Below, in pieces: positions 26,544 to 34,579 of a stretch of DNA of 64,000 nt. The position numbers and the translations under genes are program-made. The notes under the pieces were generated by a model. It did no database searches. It saw only the letters and a program-made list of their open reading frames with translations, and was not told where the DNA came from. Source of the stretch: Oligoflexia bacterium (GTDB lineage Bacteria; Bdellovibrionota_G; JALEGL01); assembly GCA_035326705.1 (NCBI GenBank), contig DAOLES010000006.1, forward strand, positions 26,267 through 90,266. The letters are read 5' to 3'. How positions within the stretch are numbered: position 1 is the first letter of the stretch; every line of letters starts with the position of its first letter.

Positions 26544-27384
26544 AAATTTTTTCTAATTCATGCGATACTGACAATAGGTATTCATGAAGGCCCTTATCAA
26601 AACTCATTTTTATATATTTGTTTAAAACTTTAACATCCTTATTAAATCCACTATACAATTTTTTAATTAAACTACTTGCTTCTTCTTTTATTTTATTTTT
26701 TGAATCTGATTGTATTATATTTAATGAAAGCTTTATCATTGAAACTTGTGCAAATACACCATGAAACAAACCAATCAAAGGTCTTTTGGTATCTTTCAAT
26801 GATAAATCTACAGATTTTTCCCATTGTGCTAAACTACTAAATCCTGGCAAAGAAGAAATTATAAACAAATAATTATGTGTTATTTCATGAACCATTATTT
26901 CTGCCCATTTAAAAGAACTTTGTCCACTCATAATATAATGAAACTCTCCCAATCTTTTAGGATCGGAAAATGACTCACTATCATCTCCAATCATAGGGTA
27001 ATTGATTCTATTGCACAAATGATCTATTAAAAAACTAAATGTTGAAAAATGAGTAGCAATCATCTTTTTGGCTTCTAAATACAAATCCTCCCATTGTTTG
27101 TTGTATTTAATTTCATTACTTTCTATAATATCTAAACCTGTTACATTCTCTTGCCTTTTCAAGTCTTTTTTTATAAAAGTTTCTAAAAAACGCTCCTCAA
27201 AATCACCTATATTATAATACAAATAACTTAGAGCCGGCGTTGAAAGCGAATCATAATCTTTAGAATAAGTAAAATGCTCTATTAACCCTTTAATTGACTC
27301 TGACCTCAAAAAATTGATGTATTCCTTTACAATGTTTTGATCATAAAAAATCACACTTCTAGTTTCCAAAATTAAATTCCTCAT
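26527..27384 (-). CDS. HExxH-motif putative peptide-modification protein
   Basis: 285 residues without signal peptide. Around residue 165 lies EIMVHEITHNYLFIISSLPG, and about 40 residues later RPLIGLFHGVFAQVSM. The pair HExxH plus (R/K)PL-x-G-x-xHGVF is the signature, as I remember it, of the mod_HExxH family, which occurs in RiPP gene clusters as a maturation enzyme. H166, H170 and H208 are the likely metal ligands. An ordinary peptidase is the alternative. Overlaps the oligopeptide-binding gene by 26 bases. The tiny gene at 28812 is the only candidate substrate encoded in the operon. Confidence 0.75.
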   Translation of the reverse strand: MRNLILETRSVIFYDQNIVKEYINFLRSESIKGLIEHFTYSKDYDSLSTPALSYLYYNIGDFEERFLETFIKKDLKRQENVTGLDIIESNEIKYNKQWEDLYLEAKKMIATHFSTFSFLIDHLCNRINYPMIGDDSESFSDPKRLGEFHYIMSGQSSFKWAEIMVHEITHNYLFIISSLPGFSSLAQWEKSVDLSLKDTKRPLIGLFHGVFAQVSMIKLSLNIIQSDSKNKIKEEASSLIKKLYSGFNKDVKVLNKYIKMSFDKGLHEYLLSVSHELEKIYGSCK

Positions 27385-28822
27385 ACGGAAATTCCCAATA
27401 TCTCAATGCTAAGGACGTAACATTGGGAAGTTTTACATTTTTACTATAATATATGCTTCTTTTTGGATAATATATTGGGATTGCTGGAATGTCGTTTTCA
27501 ATATGCTTAACTAATCTATAAACGAGATCATTTTTTTCCTTCTTTGTATGCGCTAATAAAAGTTTTTGATATATATCATCATATGTATAGTTTTTGTAGC
27601 CATTGATATTAGCATCCGAATGACTTAAGAAAGAGCTAAATATTGTACTCTCATCGTAATTTTGCAAAGAAACAGATCTGAACATAAAATCAATTTCATT
27701 CTCCCGCATTTTTTTTAACAAACTGTTAAAATCATAACTAACAACTTTTACATTTAAATCGTATCCTTTTAACTTATCTAGTATATAATCTCTATACCTT
27801 TGAGGTGCTCCCTTTTCAAAACCAAACACAACACTTTTATTAGAAATAAATTTTTTACTTTTTAATACATTAACGTGCCTTTTTGCTTTATAACCCATAA
27901 CTCCTTTTGGAGAAAAACCAGTAGCCGGGAAAAAATCTCCCCCTACATAACTCTTAAACTCTTCTGGATTTATTATATTAAAAAATAGCTTTCTATTTTT
28001 TATATTATTAAAAAATGTGTTTCTTAAATTTAACTCAATCAACATAACTGAAGGATGGATGTACTCTATTTTTTGAAACTCTTTTTTTATCTTTGATTCA
28101 TTAACACTACTCAATCTTAATTCATCAATGTTTCCTTTATTAAATTCTTTTATTATGTCTTCATTTTTTAATAACAAAAAATTAATACATTCTTTTTCAG
28201 ACGTTAGCTTAACTCCTTTTCTAACTAATTTTAGACTATTGTGATCATGTTTATCCAAAATAAAGTCACCAACACCCAAAAGCATTTTATTATCGTATTT
28301 TGTAATTGATGCCTGCAATGTTGCTAACAATTTAAAGAAAGAAGAAAAATTTTTTGTTTTAAGTGTAATTATAAATTCATTATCGCTAATAATATTAAAC
28401 GAATCACAAGTACTTATATTTTTACATTTTTCATATTCATCAAGAAATTTAATCAGATTATTCCCATATAATGCGCTCACCTTAAATGAGTTATAAACAT
28501 CTATACTTTTGATCTCACTTTTATCCGAAAATGTATATGAATTGTCTAGCTTAAACTGGATAGTTTTATTTTGATAATTAACTATCCAGCTTTTAGCTAC
28601 GCTTGGCTCTATAACCCCAGAAGGTCCAAATTTTACTAAAGATTTATGAATTTGCTTGGCAACTCTATTTAATTCTAAATCATTACTTTTATACGGATTG
28701 TATTCCGAGTATATCTTTAAAACAGGTATTTTCAGACCACATTCAAATACATCTGCTTTGGCTATTGCGACACTTGAAATAAATGCCGCAATTATAAAAG
28801 CGATTTTTAACTTAATTGCCAA
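27359..28822 (-). CDS. Solitary periplasmic oligopeptide-binding protein (SBP family 5)
   Basis: 487 residues. A signal peptide (LKIAFIIAAFISSVAIAKA) precedes an extracellular solute-binding protein family 5 body (YSEYNPYKSNDLELNRVAKQ, VIEPSVAKSW, TFSDKSEIKSIDVYNSFK, FATGFSPKG-like PATGFSPKGVMGY). Start is a TTG at 28820-28822 that overlaps the last codons of the 28-residue peptide gene; no other in-frame start exists before the signal peptide. No ABC permease or ATPase gene is present, so it may present peptide to the kinase rather than import it. Those permease genes could also lie elsewhere. Confidence 0.78.
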   Translation of the reverse strand: MAIKLKIAFIIAAFISSVAIAKADVFECGLKIPVLKIYSEYNPYKSNDLELNRVAKQIHKSLVKFGPSGVIEPSVAKSWIVNYQNKTIQFKLDNSYTFSDKSEIKSIDVYNSFKVSALYGNNLIKFLDEYEKCKNISTCDSFNIISDNEFIITLKTKNFSSFFKLLATLQASITKYDNKMLLGVGDFILDKHDHNSLKLVRKGVKLTSEKECINFLLLKNEDIIKEFNKGNIDELRLSSVNESKIKKEFQKIEYIHPSVMLIELNLRNTFFNNIKNRKLFFNIINPEEFKSYVGGDFFPATGFSPKGVMGYKAKRHVNVLKSKKFISNKSVVFGFEKGAPQRYRDYILDKLKGYDLNVKVVSYDFNSLLKKMRENEIDFMFRSVSLQNYDESTIFSSFLSHSDANINGYKNYTYDDIYQKLLLAHTKKEKNDLVYRLVKHIENDIPAIPIYYPKRSIYYSKNVKLPNVTSLALRYWEFPYEEFNFGN

Positions 28823-28898
28823 TACCGCCGCTTACTCTTTTTTCACCAATAATATTATCTTTATGAATATCTAAGTTAAATTTACCATTTACATCCAT
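28812..28898 (-). CDS. 28-residue peptide, candidate precursor of the peptide module
   Basis: ATG at 28896-28898 with AAGGA 7 bases upstream; the reading frame begins MDVNGKFNLDIHK and ends EKRVSGGIGN before TAA at 28812-28814. Its last codons overlap the TTG start of the binding protein, continuing the pattern of overlapping genes in this operon. The residues Asp, His, Asn, Lys and a glycine-rich tail suit a modified peptide; there is no signal sequence. Too small to test by composition. Alternatives: a leader peptide that controls translation of the next gene. Confidence 0.55.
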   Translation of the reverse strand: MDVNGKFNLDIHKDNIIGEKRVSGGIGN

Positions 28899-29446
28899 TT
28901 TATATCCTTTCATTAAAACTATATTTTCTATACACATTACATACAATAAAATTTCATTTAAAAAAACTTACAATTGTATTTGTTTTATTCTTACAAACAT
29001 GAAAACTTGACTAGCAAATAAAATGCCAAAATGTAGAAAAGTATATTACTATATTTTTCAATAACTTAGAAAATAATAAACCATGATAAAAATGTACATT
29101 TTTTGGACACTTGTTCATATTTAATACAATAAAGGGTATATAAAAATAAGTTATTAATAAGACAAAAGAAACATAGATTGATTTATTAGGTTCCAGGTGT
29201 ATTATTTGAATGCACCCATCCAATATTACGAACCTCTTCCAAAATATACGCCTGGCACCTTGACTTACCTTTCAAAAGAAGTCCTAAACCCAGATAATTT
29301 CGATTACGGTACACGTCCCCGGAATTTACGGAATTTACGAGTAAAACTTTCAACTCCCTAAAGTAAACAGGTTCCATTTTGCGACCATTCAGCAAGACAC
29401 TTTTTCTTGTAATTCTAAATAATTACAGATATCTAACAGCACGTTT
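28899..29446. other. Very AT-rich promoter region plus decayed repeats
   Basis: About 550 bases. The left part (to ~29170) is the upstream region of the peptide operon, extremely AT-rich; I cannot pick one promoter with confidence. The right part holds a partial repeat A right end (about 29306-29322) followed by a repeat B (29352-29378). No credible gene. Confidence 0.5.
29306..29378 (+). repeat. Partial repeat A right end followed by repeat B
   Basis: CACGTCCCCGGAATTTACGG matches the right end of repeat A, and 30 bases later ACTCCCTAAAGTAAACAGGT matches repeat B. This keeps the A-then-B order of the other copies, showing that A and B travel together. Confidence 0.6.
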
Positions 29447-29671
29447 ATGGATATCTCTCGCTATTATTTTTTAGATTCAATTGGAATGTTACTCAGCATA
29501 CTGGCCGTTTATTTATTAGGGAAAAAAATAAGATTAGGCTTTATTGTGTTTGCTGGAGCAAATATTTTGTGGATAGCTATTGGTTATTTTTTAATGGATA
29601 GCATTGGCATTATCCTGGGTAATTTAGCTTTCTTTGTCATTAACCTTAAAGGTTACCTAAATTGGCAATAA
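29447..29671 (+). CDS. Small three-helix membrane protein
   Basis: 74 residues, almost entirely hydrophobic: three predicted membrane helices (YYFLDSIGMLLSILAVYLLG, LGFIVFAGANILWIAIGYFL and IGIILGNLAFFVINLKGYLN). The two related halves (DSIGMLLSILA / DSIGIILGNLA) suggest an internal repeat. I recall small proteins of this shape in many bacteria but cannot name a function. No clear ribosome binding site. It stands alone between repeat blocks. Confidence 0.6.
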   Translation: MDISRYYFLDSIGMLLSILAVYLLGKKIRLGFIVFAGANILWIAIGYFLMDSIGIILGNLAFFVINLKGYLNWQ

Positions 29672-29715
29672 AACCTAATAAGAATACATAGTGTATCCTG
29701 TGATTTTTAGTTTAC
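29672..29715 (+). repeat. Repeat C, copy 2
   Basis: AACCTAAT-aa-GAATACATAGTGT-a-TCC with a T-rich tail ending TTTAC; same orientation as copy 1 at 14601. Outside the conserved 13-mer the two copies differ at several bases. Confidence 0.6.
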
Positions 29716-29853
29716 TTTTAATAAAATTATACTACGTTTAGGGTTTATGTATTGTAAGATCAATTGTTTGATATGAGGAAAAATGAAAATTTTTAAAAAA
29801 GGATTCTGGTTACTGAGTAGATAAAAAGTTAAAGCTCCTGGCGAATGTAAATA

Positions 29854-29917
29854 CCCAGAAAAGCTACCTTAACTCTTCCATCTTTATCATTCAAACTCAG
29901 TCGACTACCTCTAGAAT
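29854..29917 (+). repeat. Repeat A, copy 3
   Basis: Decayed copy: AGAAAAGCTACCTTAACTCT, TCCATCTTTATCATTCAAAC, then TCAGTCGACTACCTCTAGAA. Preceded by GCTCCTG as copy 4 is, so the ancestral unit was longer than the palindrome. Confidence 0.7.
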
Positions 29918-29949
29918 CAAAAAAGATACGGTTCAATAAATTAACTTTA

Positions 29950-30064
29950 AACTCCCCAAAGTAACCGGGTACTTTTTCACATGCTCCCCAAAGTAACTGG
30001 GTACCTTTTACATATTTATCTAGAAAAAATCTGCTCCCCAAAGTAACCGGGTACTTTTTCACAT
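29950..30064 (+). repeat. Repeat B array (three direct copies)
   Basis: CTCCCCAAAGTAACCGGGTA-C(T)TTTT-CACAT at 29953, 29984 and 30034, nearly identical, the first two adjacent and the third after an 18-base spacer. Each contains the dyad AAAGTA-CCGG-GTACTTT. Only three units and irregular spacing. Confidence 0.8.
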
Positions 30065-30140
30065 AGCTAAGAACTTATTTCAAATCAGGTTAAAAGAAGA
30101 AAAAAATTTATAAAATACTTTGCTCCTGAAAAATTCCGGT

Positions 30141-30240
30141 AATTCCGGGGACAGCTACTGAAATTCTTCCGTCTATACAATTATAATTCAGTCGACTGTG
30201 CCCGGAATTTGCCAAAGTAAATGGATACCTTTTCATTACT
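30141..30240 (+). repeat. Repeat A, copy 4 (full) with repeat B
   Basis: Best preserved copy. AATTCCGGGGACAG (30141-30154) and CTGTGCCCGGAATT (30196-30209) are terminal inverted repeats with one mismatch; inner arms ACTGAAATT and AATTCAGT extend the stem around a 19-base loop. Repeat B (GCCAAAGTAAATGGATACCT) follows directly at 30211. Confidence 0.85.
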
Positions 30241-30332
30241 TTTTCATTCTGAATTAATTGCGATAATCTAATGCCTACAGTATCATTGTCAGGTAAAGTC
30301 ATTAGATTACTGCAAAAATATAAAAGGTTAGA

Positions 30333-32669
30333 GTGCTGAACAAGCTAAGAAGTAAAGACGATATTCTAAAGGACATTCAGGCTTTAGTTGAAACTCCCGG
30401 TTATATCTATACACTTCTTATGATCATTTTTGAAGACTTCCATGTTGACCTGAAAAATCTACATAAAGTGGATTCGTGGGCAAAACTGAACATGAACGAA
30501 GCTGCCATGTTGGTTGGCCTCTTAATACAAAAGCCCATTGATTTTACTCAGCCACAATCAGTGCAAAACTTTATTGAGGCAAAAAAGAGAACTCGTGAAT
30601 TGATGCAGGAACTACACCAAGCATTCATGAATCCCTTTTTTGAAAAACTTAAAAAAATAATTCATGAAAACAATGAGCAGCCCTCTAAGGAAAGCATCCA
30701 AAATTTTTTTAATCAGGGCAATCTACTTACAGAACCAATTTTTTATTCTGGCACAGGAGTTTATGACTTCCAATATCTCGACTTCCTCTCAAAAAAATAT
30801 CAGTACGACAGCAATTGGTTGAAAACTAATCGAGGGTTTGTATTCAATGAGGTTATTGAGATCTTTAAAAAAATTAAAGAGATCGTTCATAAAAAATCCG
30901 ATCAGGTAAATCTATATGTTTCTCTGAATCCAAACAAAGAAGAGATAAAAGAAAAAGCTCGTAAAAAATATAAAGGTGATAATTTTGAAAAAGACTTCCA
31001 ATTCGTAACAGACTTGGCTGAGATGCATCAATATGCAAGTCTATTTATTGACAGCTCAATGCTGGAATTAAAGCCAGGAAGTGAAGAATTCATAAGGACT
31101 GGACAAAAGGCTTTTTGCCGAAACCTAGTAGATTTATTTACCGTTACAAAAACACAGGTACGAGAGCTACGAGGTGGTGATCAGTTCATTAAAAACTTTT
31201 CTATAAAAAGTGGCGACCCCGAATGTTCTCGCTTCAAAGGAATCGGTGCATACAATATTGCAAATTCACATCCTTTGATTGAGCTGGATGATGAGCGACT
31301 TCTTTTGCCGATACCATTCCTTTTATCTGAAGCCATCTATGAGGCTCCTTTTTACTGGATGATAAGTGATGCCGCCTATAAAGATACGGCTTCTACCAAC
31401 AGGGGAAATGCAGGCGAAGACATTGTATTCCAATTTTTATCAAAAGTTTTTGGGGATAAGGCCTACAGAAGGATTTTGGTAAAAACGACCAACAGTAAAA
31501 TGAATACAGATATTGATGTTTTGTGTATTCTTGGCAGCAAAGCCCTTTGCGTTCAGGTAAAATCCAAAAAGTTAACTAAATTATCAAGAAAAGGTGACTT
31601 TCATTCCCTACAAAAGGATTTTCAGGGTGCAGTACAAGATGCGTACGAACAGGCATGGATTGCTAGAGAAAAAATTTTAGATAGAACCTCGAAGTTTTTT
31701 GACGAGCATGGAAATGAGATAAAACTCTCCGAGGAAATTGATGATGTTTATATGCTTGTGGTGACGTCTGAAAACTATCCATCACTTGCCCACCAAACAC
31801 ATACACTTCTTAAACTGAAAGAAAACTCGCCATCACCCTTAGCTTTTACAGCATTTGATCTTGAAATTGTAACTCACTATCTGAACGACCCTTATGATTT
31901 GCTTTATTATATAAGACAGAGAATAAACCTGATTAATCATTTCCGGGGCGATGAAGAGATGGTTTATTTAGGGTACCACCTCAAGAATAAGTTGTGGAAG
32001 GATAATGCCGGCTCTGTTTCACTAAATTACGACTTCGCACAGGCAATTGATCGAAACTATTATCCATTTCGGGCGGCAATTTTAGTCTCAGATGAAGGCG
32101 ACTCAATCAAAGCACAATGGAAAGATGATCACTTTGACTACCTATGCAATCAAATAAAGAAAATTGGCAATGATAAAATAACGGATATCATATTTCATCT
32201 CTATGATCTGTCTGGGAGTGCCAGAAATAGTCTGGTTAAATTAATTAAAAGCATAAAAATGAAAACATGTGAAGATAATCAATTCCACAGCTTTTTTATG
32301 CCTCCAGATGACAAATACCAAACTCGTTTCTGCATTACCTATTTATCCTCAGAAACTGACTCATTAGAAGAAGTTAAAACCCACCTGTTAGTTCTAGGTA
32401 ACTTAAGAAAATATAAAAGTAAGGCCGATTACTGGTTGGGCTTAGGTAGTTTGAAGAAGAGTCGAGCTCCGTTTGATTTAATTTTATACAACTACACACC
32501 CTGGACCCAGGATGCCGAGCTTGAGGAGCAATGCAAGCATCTGCCTGAATTAGTAAGGACCTCTTATATTGATTTAAAATCGGACGAGCCACAAAAGAAA
32601 AAAATTGGAAGAAATGATCCCTGTCCATGTGGCAGCAGCAAAAAATATAAAAAGTGCTGCTTGGTTTGA
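30333..32669 (+). CDS. Large protein with PD-(D/E)XK/NERD-like nuclease core and C-terminal SEC-C motif
   Basis: 778 residues from a GTG start (AAGG upstream). Residues ~355-450 resemble a restriction-endonuclease-like core: GNAGEDIVFQFLSKVFGD (acidic residue in the first helix), TNSKMNTDIDVLCILGSKAL (Asp) and CVQVKSKKLTK (the E/QxK position). The end, KIGRNDPCPCGSSKKYKKCC, is a textbook SEC-C zinc motif. The N-terminal 350 residues are helical and unrecognised. Lone gene, bracketed by repeats, among core genes: looks like a defence or DNA-processing cargo gene. Function is inferred. Confidence 0.7.
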   Translation: MLNKLRSKDDILKDIQALVETPGYIYTLLMIIFEDFHVDLKNLHKVDSWAKLNMNEAAMLVGLLIQKPIDFTQPQSVQNFIEAKKRTRELMQELHQAFMNPFFEKLKKIIHENNEQPSKESIQNFFNQGNLLTEPIFYSGTGVYDFQYLDFLSKKYQYDSNWLKTNRGFVFNEVIEIFKKIKEIVHKKSDQVNLYVSLNPNKEEIKEKARKKYKGDNFEKDFQFVTDLAEMHQYASLFIDSSMLELKPGSEEFIRTGQKAFCRNLVDLFTVTKTQVRELRGGDQFIKNFSIKSGDPECSRFKGIGAYNIANSHPLIELDDERLLLPIPFLLSEAIYEAPFYWMISDAAYKDTASTNRGNAGEDIVFQFLSKVFGDKAYRRILVKTTNSKMNTDIDVLCILGSKALCVQVKSKKLTKLSRKGDFHSLQKDFQGAVQDAYEQAWIAREKILDRTSKFFDEHGNEIKLSEEIDDVYMLVVTSENYPSLAHQTHTLLKLKENSPSPLAFTAFDLEIVTHYLNDPYDLLYYIRQRINLINHFRGDEEMVYLGYHLKNKLWKDNAGSVSLNYDFAQAIDRNYYPFRAAILVSDEGDSIKAQWKDDHFDYLCNQIKKIGNDKITDIIFHLYDLSGSARNSLVKLIKSIKMKTCEDNQFHSFFMPPDDKYQTRFCITYLSSETDSLEEVKTHLLVLGNLRKYKSKADYWLGLGSLKKSRAPFDLILYNYTPWTQDAELEEQCKHLPELVRTSYIDLKSDEPQKKKIGRNDPCPCGSSKKYKKCCLV

Positions 32670-32686
32670 TTTATCAACACCAAGCC
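32658..32686 (+). terminator. Terminator-like hairpin at the end of the nuclease gene
   Basis: GCTTGGT-TTGAT (from 32659) pairs with ATCAA-ACCAAGC (to about 32684) with one bulge and a tiny loop. The stop codon lies within the stem. There is no T-run, so its efficiency is doubtful. Confidence 0.35.
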
Positions 32687-32710
32687 CTACCATTAAAGAT
32701 GTAGCTGGCT

Positions 32711-32741
32711 GTAAAAAAGTAACCCGGTTACTTTGGGGATT
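32711..32741 (-). repeat. Repeat B, inverted copy
   Basis: Reverse complement reads AATCCCCAAAGTAACCGGGT followed by TACTTTTTTAC, matching the repeat B units at 29953-30063 but in opposite orientation. It closes the accessory region 15 bases before the end of glmS. Confidence 0.8.
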
Positions 32742-32755
32742 AATTAATTTTTCTC

Positions 32756-34576
32756 CTACTCCACCGTAACAGCCTTAGCCAAATTCCTAGGCTGATCCAC
32801 ATCCAAACCCTTTTGATCCGCTACATGATAAGCAAAAAGTTGCAGAGGAATGTTTTCTAGGATGGGTCTGATGAAGTTGTGGCATTGCGGGATAAGTAAG
32901 CAATCATAGTTTTGATCTAGCTTTAAATCTTGTACTTGTTGTTCAGTACAGACAATCAAAACTTTGGCGTCTCTGGATTTAACCTCTTCTATGTTGGATA
33001 AGGTTTTTTCTTGATGAATGCCCTCACCCAAAATGGCCATGACTGGCATGTTTTGGTCTATCAGTGCAATAGGACCATGCTTCATTTCTCCGGCGGCATA
33101 GGCTTCTGCGTGAATGTAAGAAATTTCTTTAAGCTTTAAGGCGCCTTCAAGGGCTATGGCATAAGCATCTCCACGGCCTAAAAACAAAAAACTAGAATAC
33201 TGCATGTACTTTTGCGCTAAAGGAGCAAGCTTAAGGTTTAAATCTATGCACTGTTGTACGGCTTCTGGCAGATGTAAAATAGCATGCACCAGCTCACTGA
33301 CCTTATCTTTACTCTTAGCCTGTAACATATGCACACACAACATGGCCAAAACCGACAGTTGCGTAGAAAAAGCTTTGGTAGACGCCACGCCAATTTCAGG
33401 GCCGGCTTGCGTGTACAAGACATAATCAGCGGCTCTGGCAATGGAGCTGTCCATGTTATTGCAAATGGCCAAGCAGGTGGCAGCTTTATCTTTGGCTTCA
33501 TGCAGGGCAGCCAAGGTATCTGCGGTTTCTCCAGATTGGGAGATCCCCACCCACAGGGTTTTATCATCTATGATGGGGTCATTGTATCTAAACTCAGAAG
33601 CCAATTCTACATCACAAGGAATTCTTAAATAACGCTCAAACCATTGTTTGGCCAACAGGCCTGAATGATAAGAGGTTCCGCAGGCACAAAACACAATTTT
33701 GTTAAACTTATCTGTATCCATGCCGTCCAGCTCAGACAGGCTGACTTTGGCGGCTTGCTTACTGATGCGGGAGCGCATACTGTCTGCAATGGCTCTGGGT
33801 TGCTCTAAAATTTCTTTGTACATGAAATGCTTGTGACCATCTTTTTCTGCGGCTATCCGTGACCAGGTGATTTTTTTTACTTGGTAGTCCAATTCAGTAT
33901 TATTAAAATCTTTAAGGGTCAGTTGATCTTTTTCTAAAATGGCCATTTGGTGATCTTCTAAAATCACCACATCTTGCGTGTATTCTAATAAAGCAGGGAT
34001 ATCTGAGGCCAAAAACATTTCATTGTTGCCAATACCCACAATCAAGGGACTGGCATTTTTAGCCACCAAAATTTTTTCTGGCTCTGTTGTAGACATGGCG
34101 GCAAAAGCAAAAGAACCTTTGAGTTGTGCAATACTGCTTAACACGGCCTGCTCAAAATCCAGACCATTGCGCTGCATGTTGTACTCTATTAACAGTGGAA
34201 TGATTTCTGTGTCTGTCTCTGAACTAAACTGTGCGCCATTGTTGATTAAGTTGTGTTTGATCTCTAAATAATTTTCTATGATGCCGTTATGCACCACCAC
34301 CACATGCTCTGCCCGGTGCGGATGGGCGTTTTCATCACTGGGTTTGCCATGCGTGGCCCAACGGGTATGGCCTATGCCCACGTGACCGGGAGCAGATTCA
34401 TCTTCTAATTTTTTTTCTAATTCTACCAACTTACCCTTGGCCCGAATCACAGAAATGTCTTGATCTAAAACCGCAATCCCGGTTGAATCATAACCACGGT
34501 ATTCTAGTTTTTTTAAATTGTTGATGACAATGTCTTTGGCGTTTTGCTCACCAATGTAACCGGCAATTCCACACAT
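32756..34576 (-). CDS. glmS: Glucosamine-fructose-6-phosphate aminotransferase
   Basis: Makes glucosamine 6-phosphate from fructose 6-phosphate and glutamine, the entry to UDP-GlcNAc. N-terminal glutaminase domain with nucleophile Cys2 (MCGIAGYIGEQNAKD), GHTRWATHGKPSDENAHPHR and the SSETDTEIIP loop; two SIS isomerase domains follow (CGTSYHSG, ISQSGETADTLAAL) and the C-terminus PRNLAKAVTVE is canonical. 606 residues is the normal length. It lies 3 bases downstream of the GlmU-like gene, so they are co-transcribed. No glmS ribozyme is expected because it is an internal operon gene. Confidence 0.98.
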   Translation of the reverse strand: MCGIAGYIGEQNAKDIVINNLKKLEYRGYDSTGIAVLDQDISVIRAKGKLVELEKKLEDESAPGHVGIGHTRWATHGKPSDENAHPHRAEHVVVVHNGIIENYLEIKHNLINNGAQFSSETDTEIIPLLIEYNMQRNGLDFEQAVLSSIAQLKGSFAFAAMSTTEPEKILVAKNASPLIVGIGNNEMFLASDIPALLEYTQDVVILEDHQMAILEKDQLTLKDFNNTELDYQVKKITWSRIAAEKDGHKHFMYKEILEQPRAIADSMRSRISKQAAKVSLSELDGMDTDKFNKIVFCACGTSYHSGLLAKQWFERYLRIPCDVELASEFRYNDPIIDDKTLWVGISQSGETADTLAALHEAKDKAATCLAICNNMDSSIARAADYVLYTQAGPEIGVASTKAFSTQLSVLAMLCVHMLQAKSKDKVSELVHAILHLPEAVQQCIDLNLKLAPLAQKYMQYSSFLFLGRGDAYAIALEGALKLKEISYIHAEAYAAGEMKHGPIALIDQNMPVMAILGEGIHQEKTLSNIEEVKSRDAKVLIVCTEQQVQDLKLDQNYDCLLIPQCHNFIRPILENIPLQLFAYHVADQKGLDVDQPRNLAKAVTVE

Positions 34577-34579
34577 GGG

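Larger units (their letters stand above)
29672..30332. other. Repeat block between peptide module and nuclease gene
   Basis: About 660 bases with no gene: repeat C copy 2, repeat A copy 3, three repeat B units, repeat A copy 4 with a fourth repeat B, and the upstream region of the nuclease-like gene. Confidence 0.7.

Noticed and set aside
29950..30064. Possible CRISPR array
   Set aside because: Only three repeat B units, two of them adjacent without spacer, no cas genes; the same unit occurs singly and inverted elsewhere.
15101..32741. Transposase or integrase gene in the accessory region
   Set aside because: None of the proteins shows DDE, tyrosine- or serine-recombinase motifs, so the region cannot be called an autonomous mobile element.
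33204..33632. Several plus-strand frames
   Set aside because: All lie antisense to glmS, which is intact.
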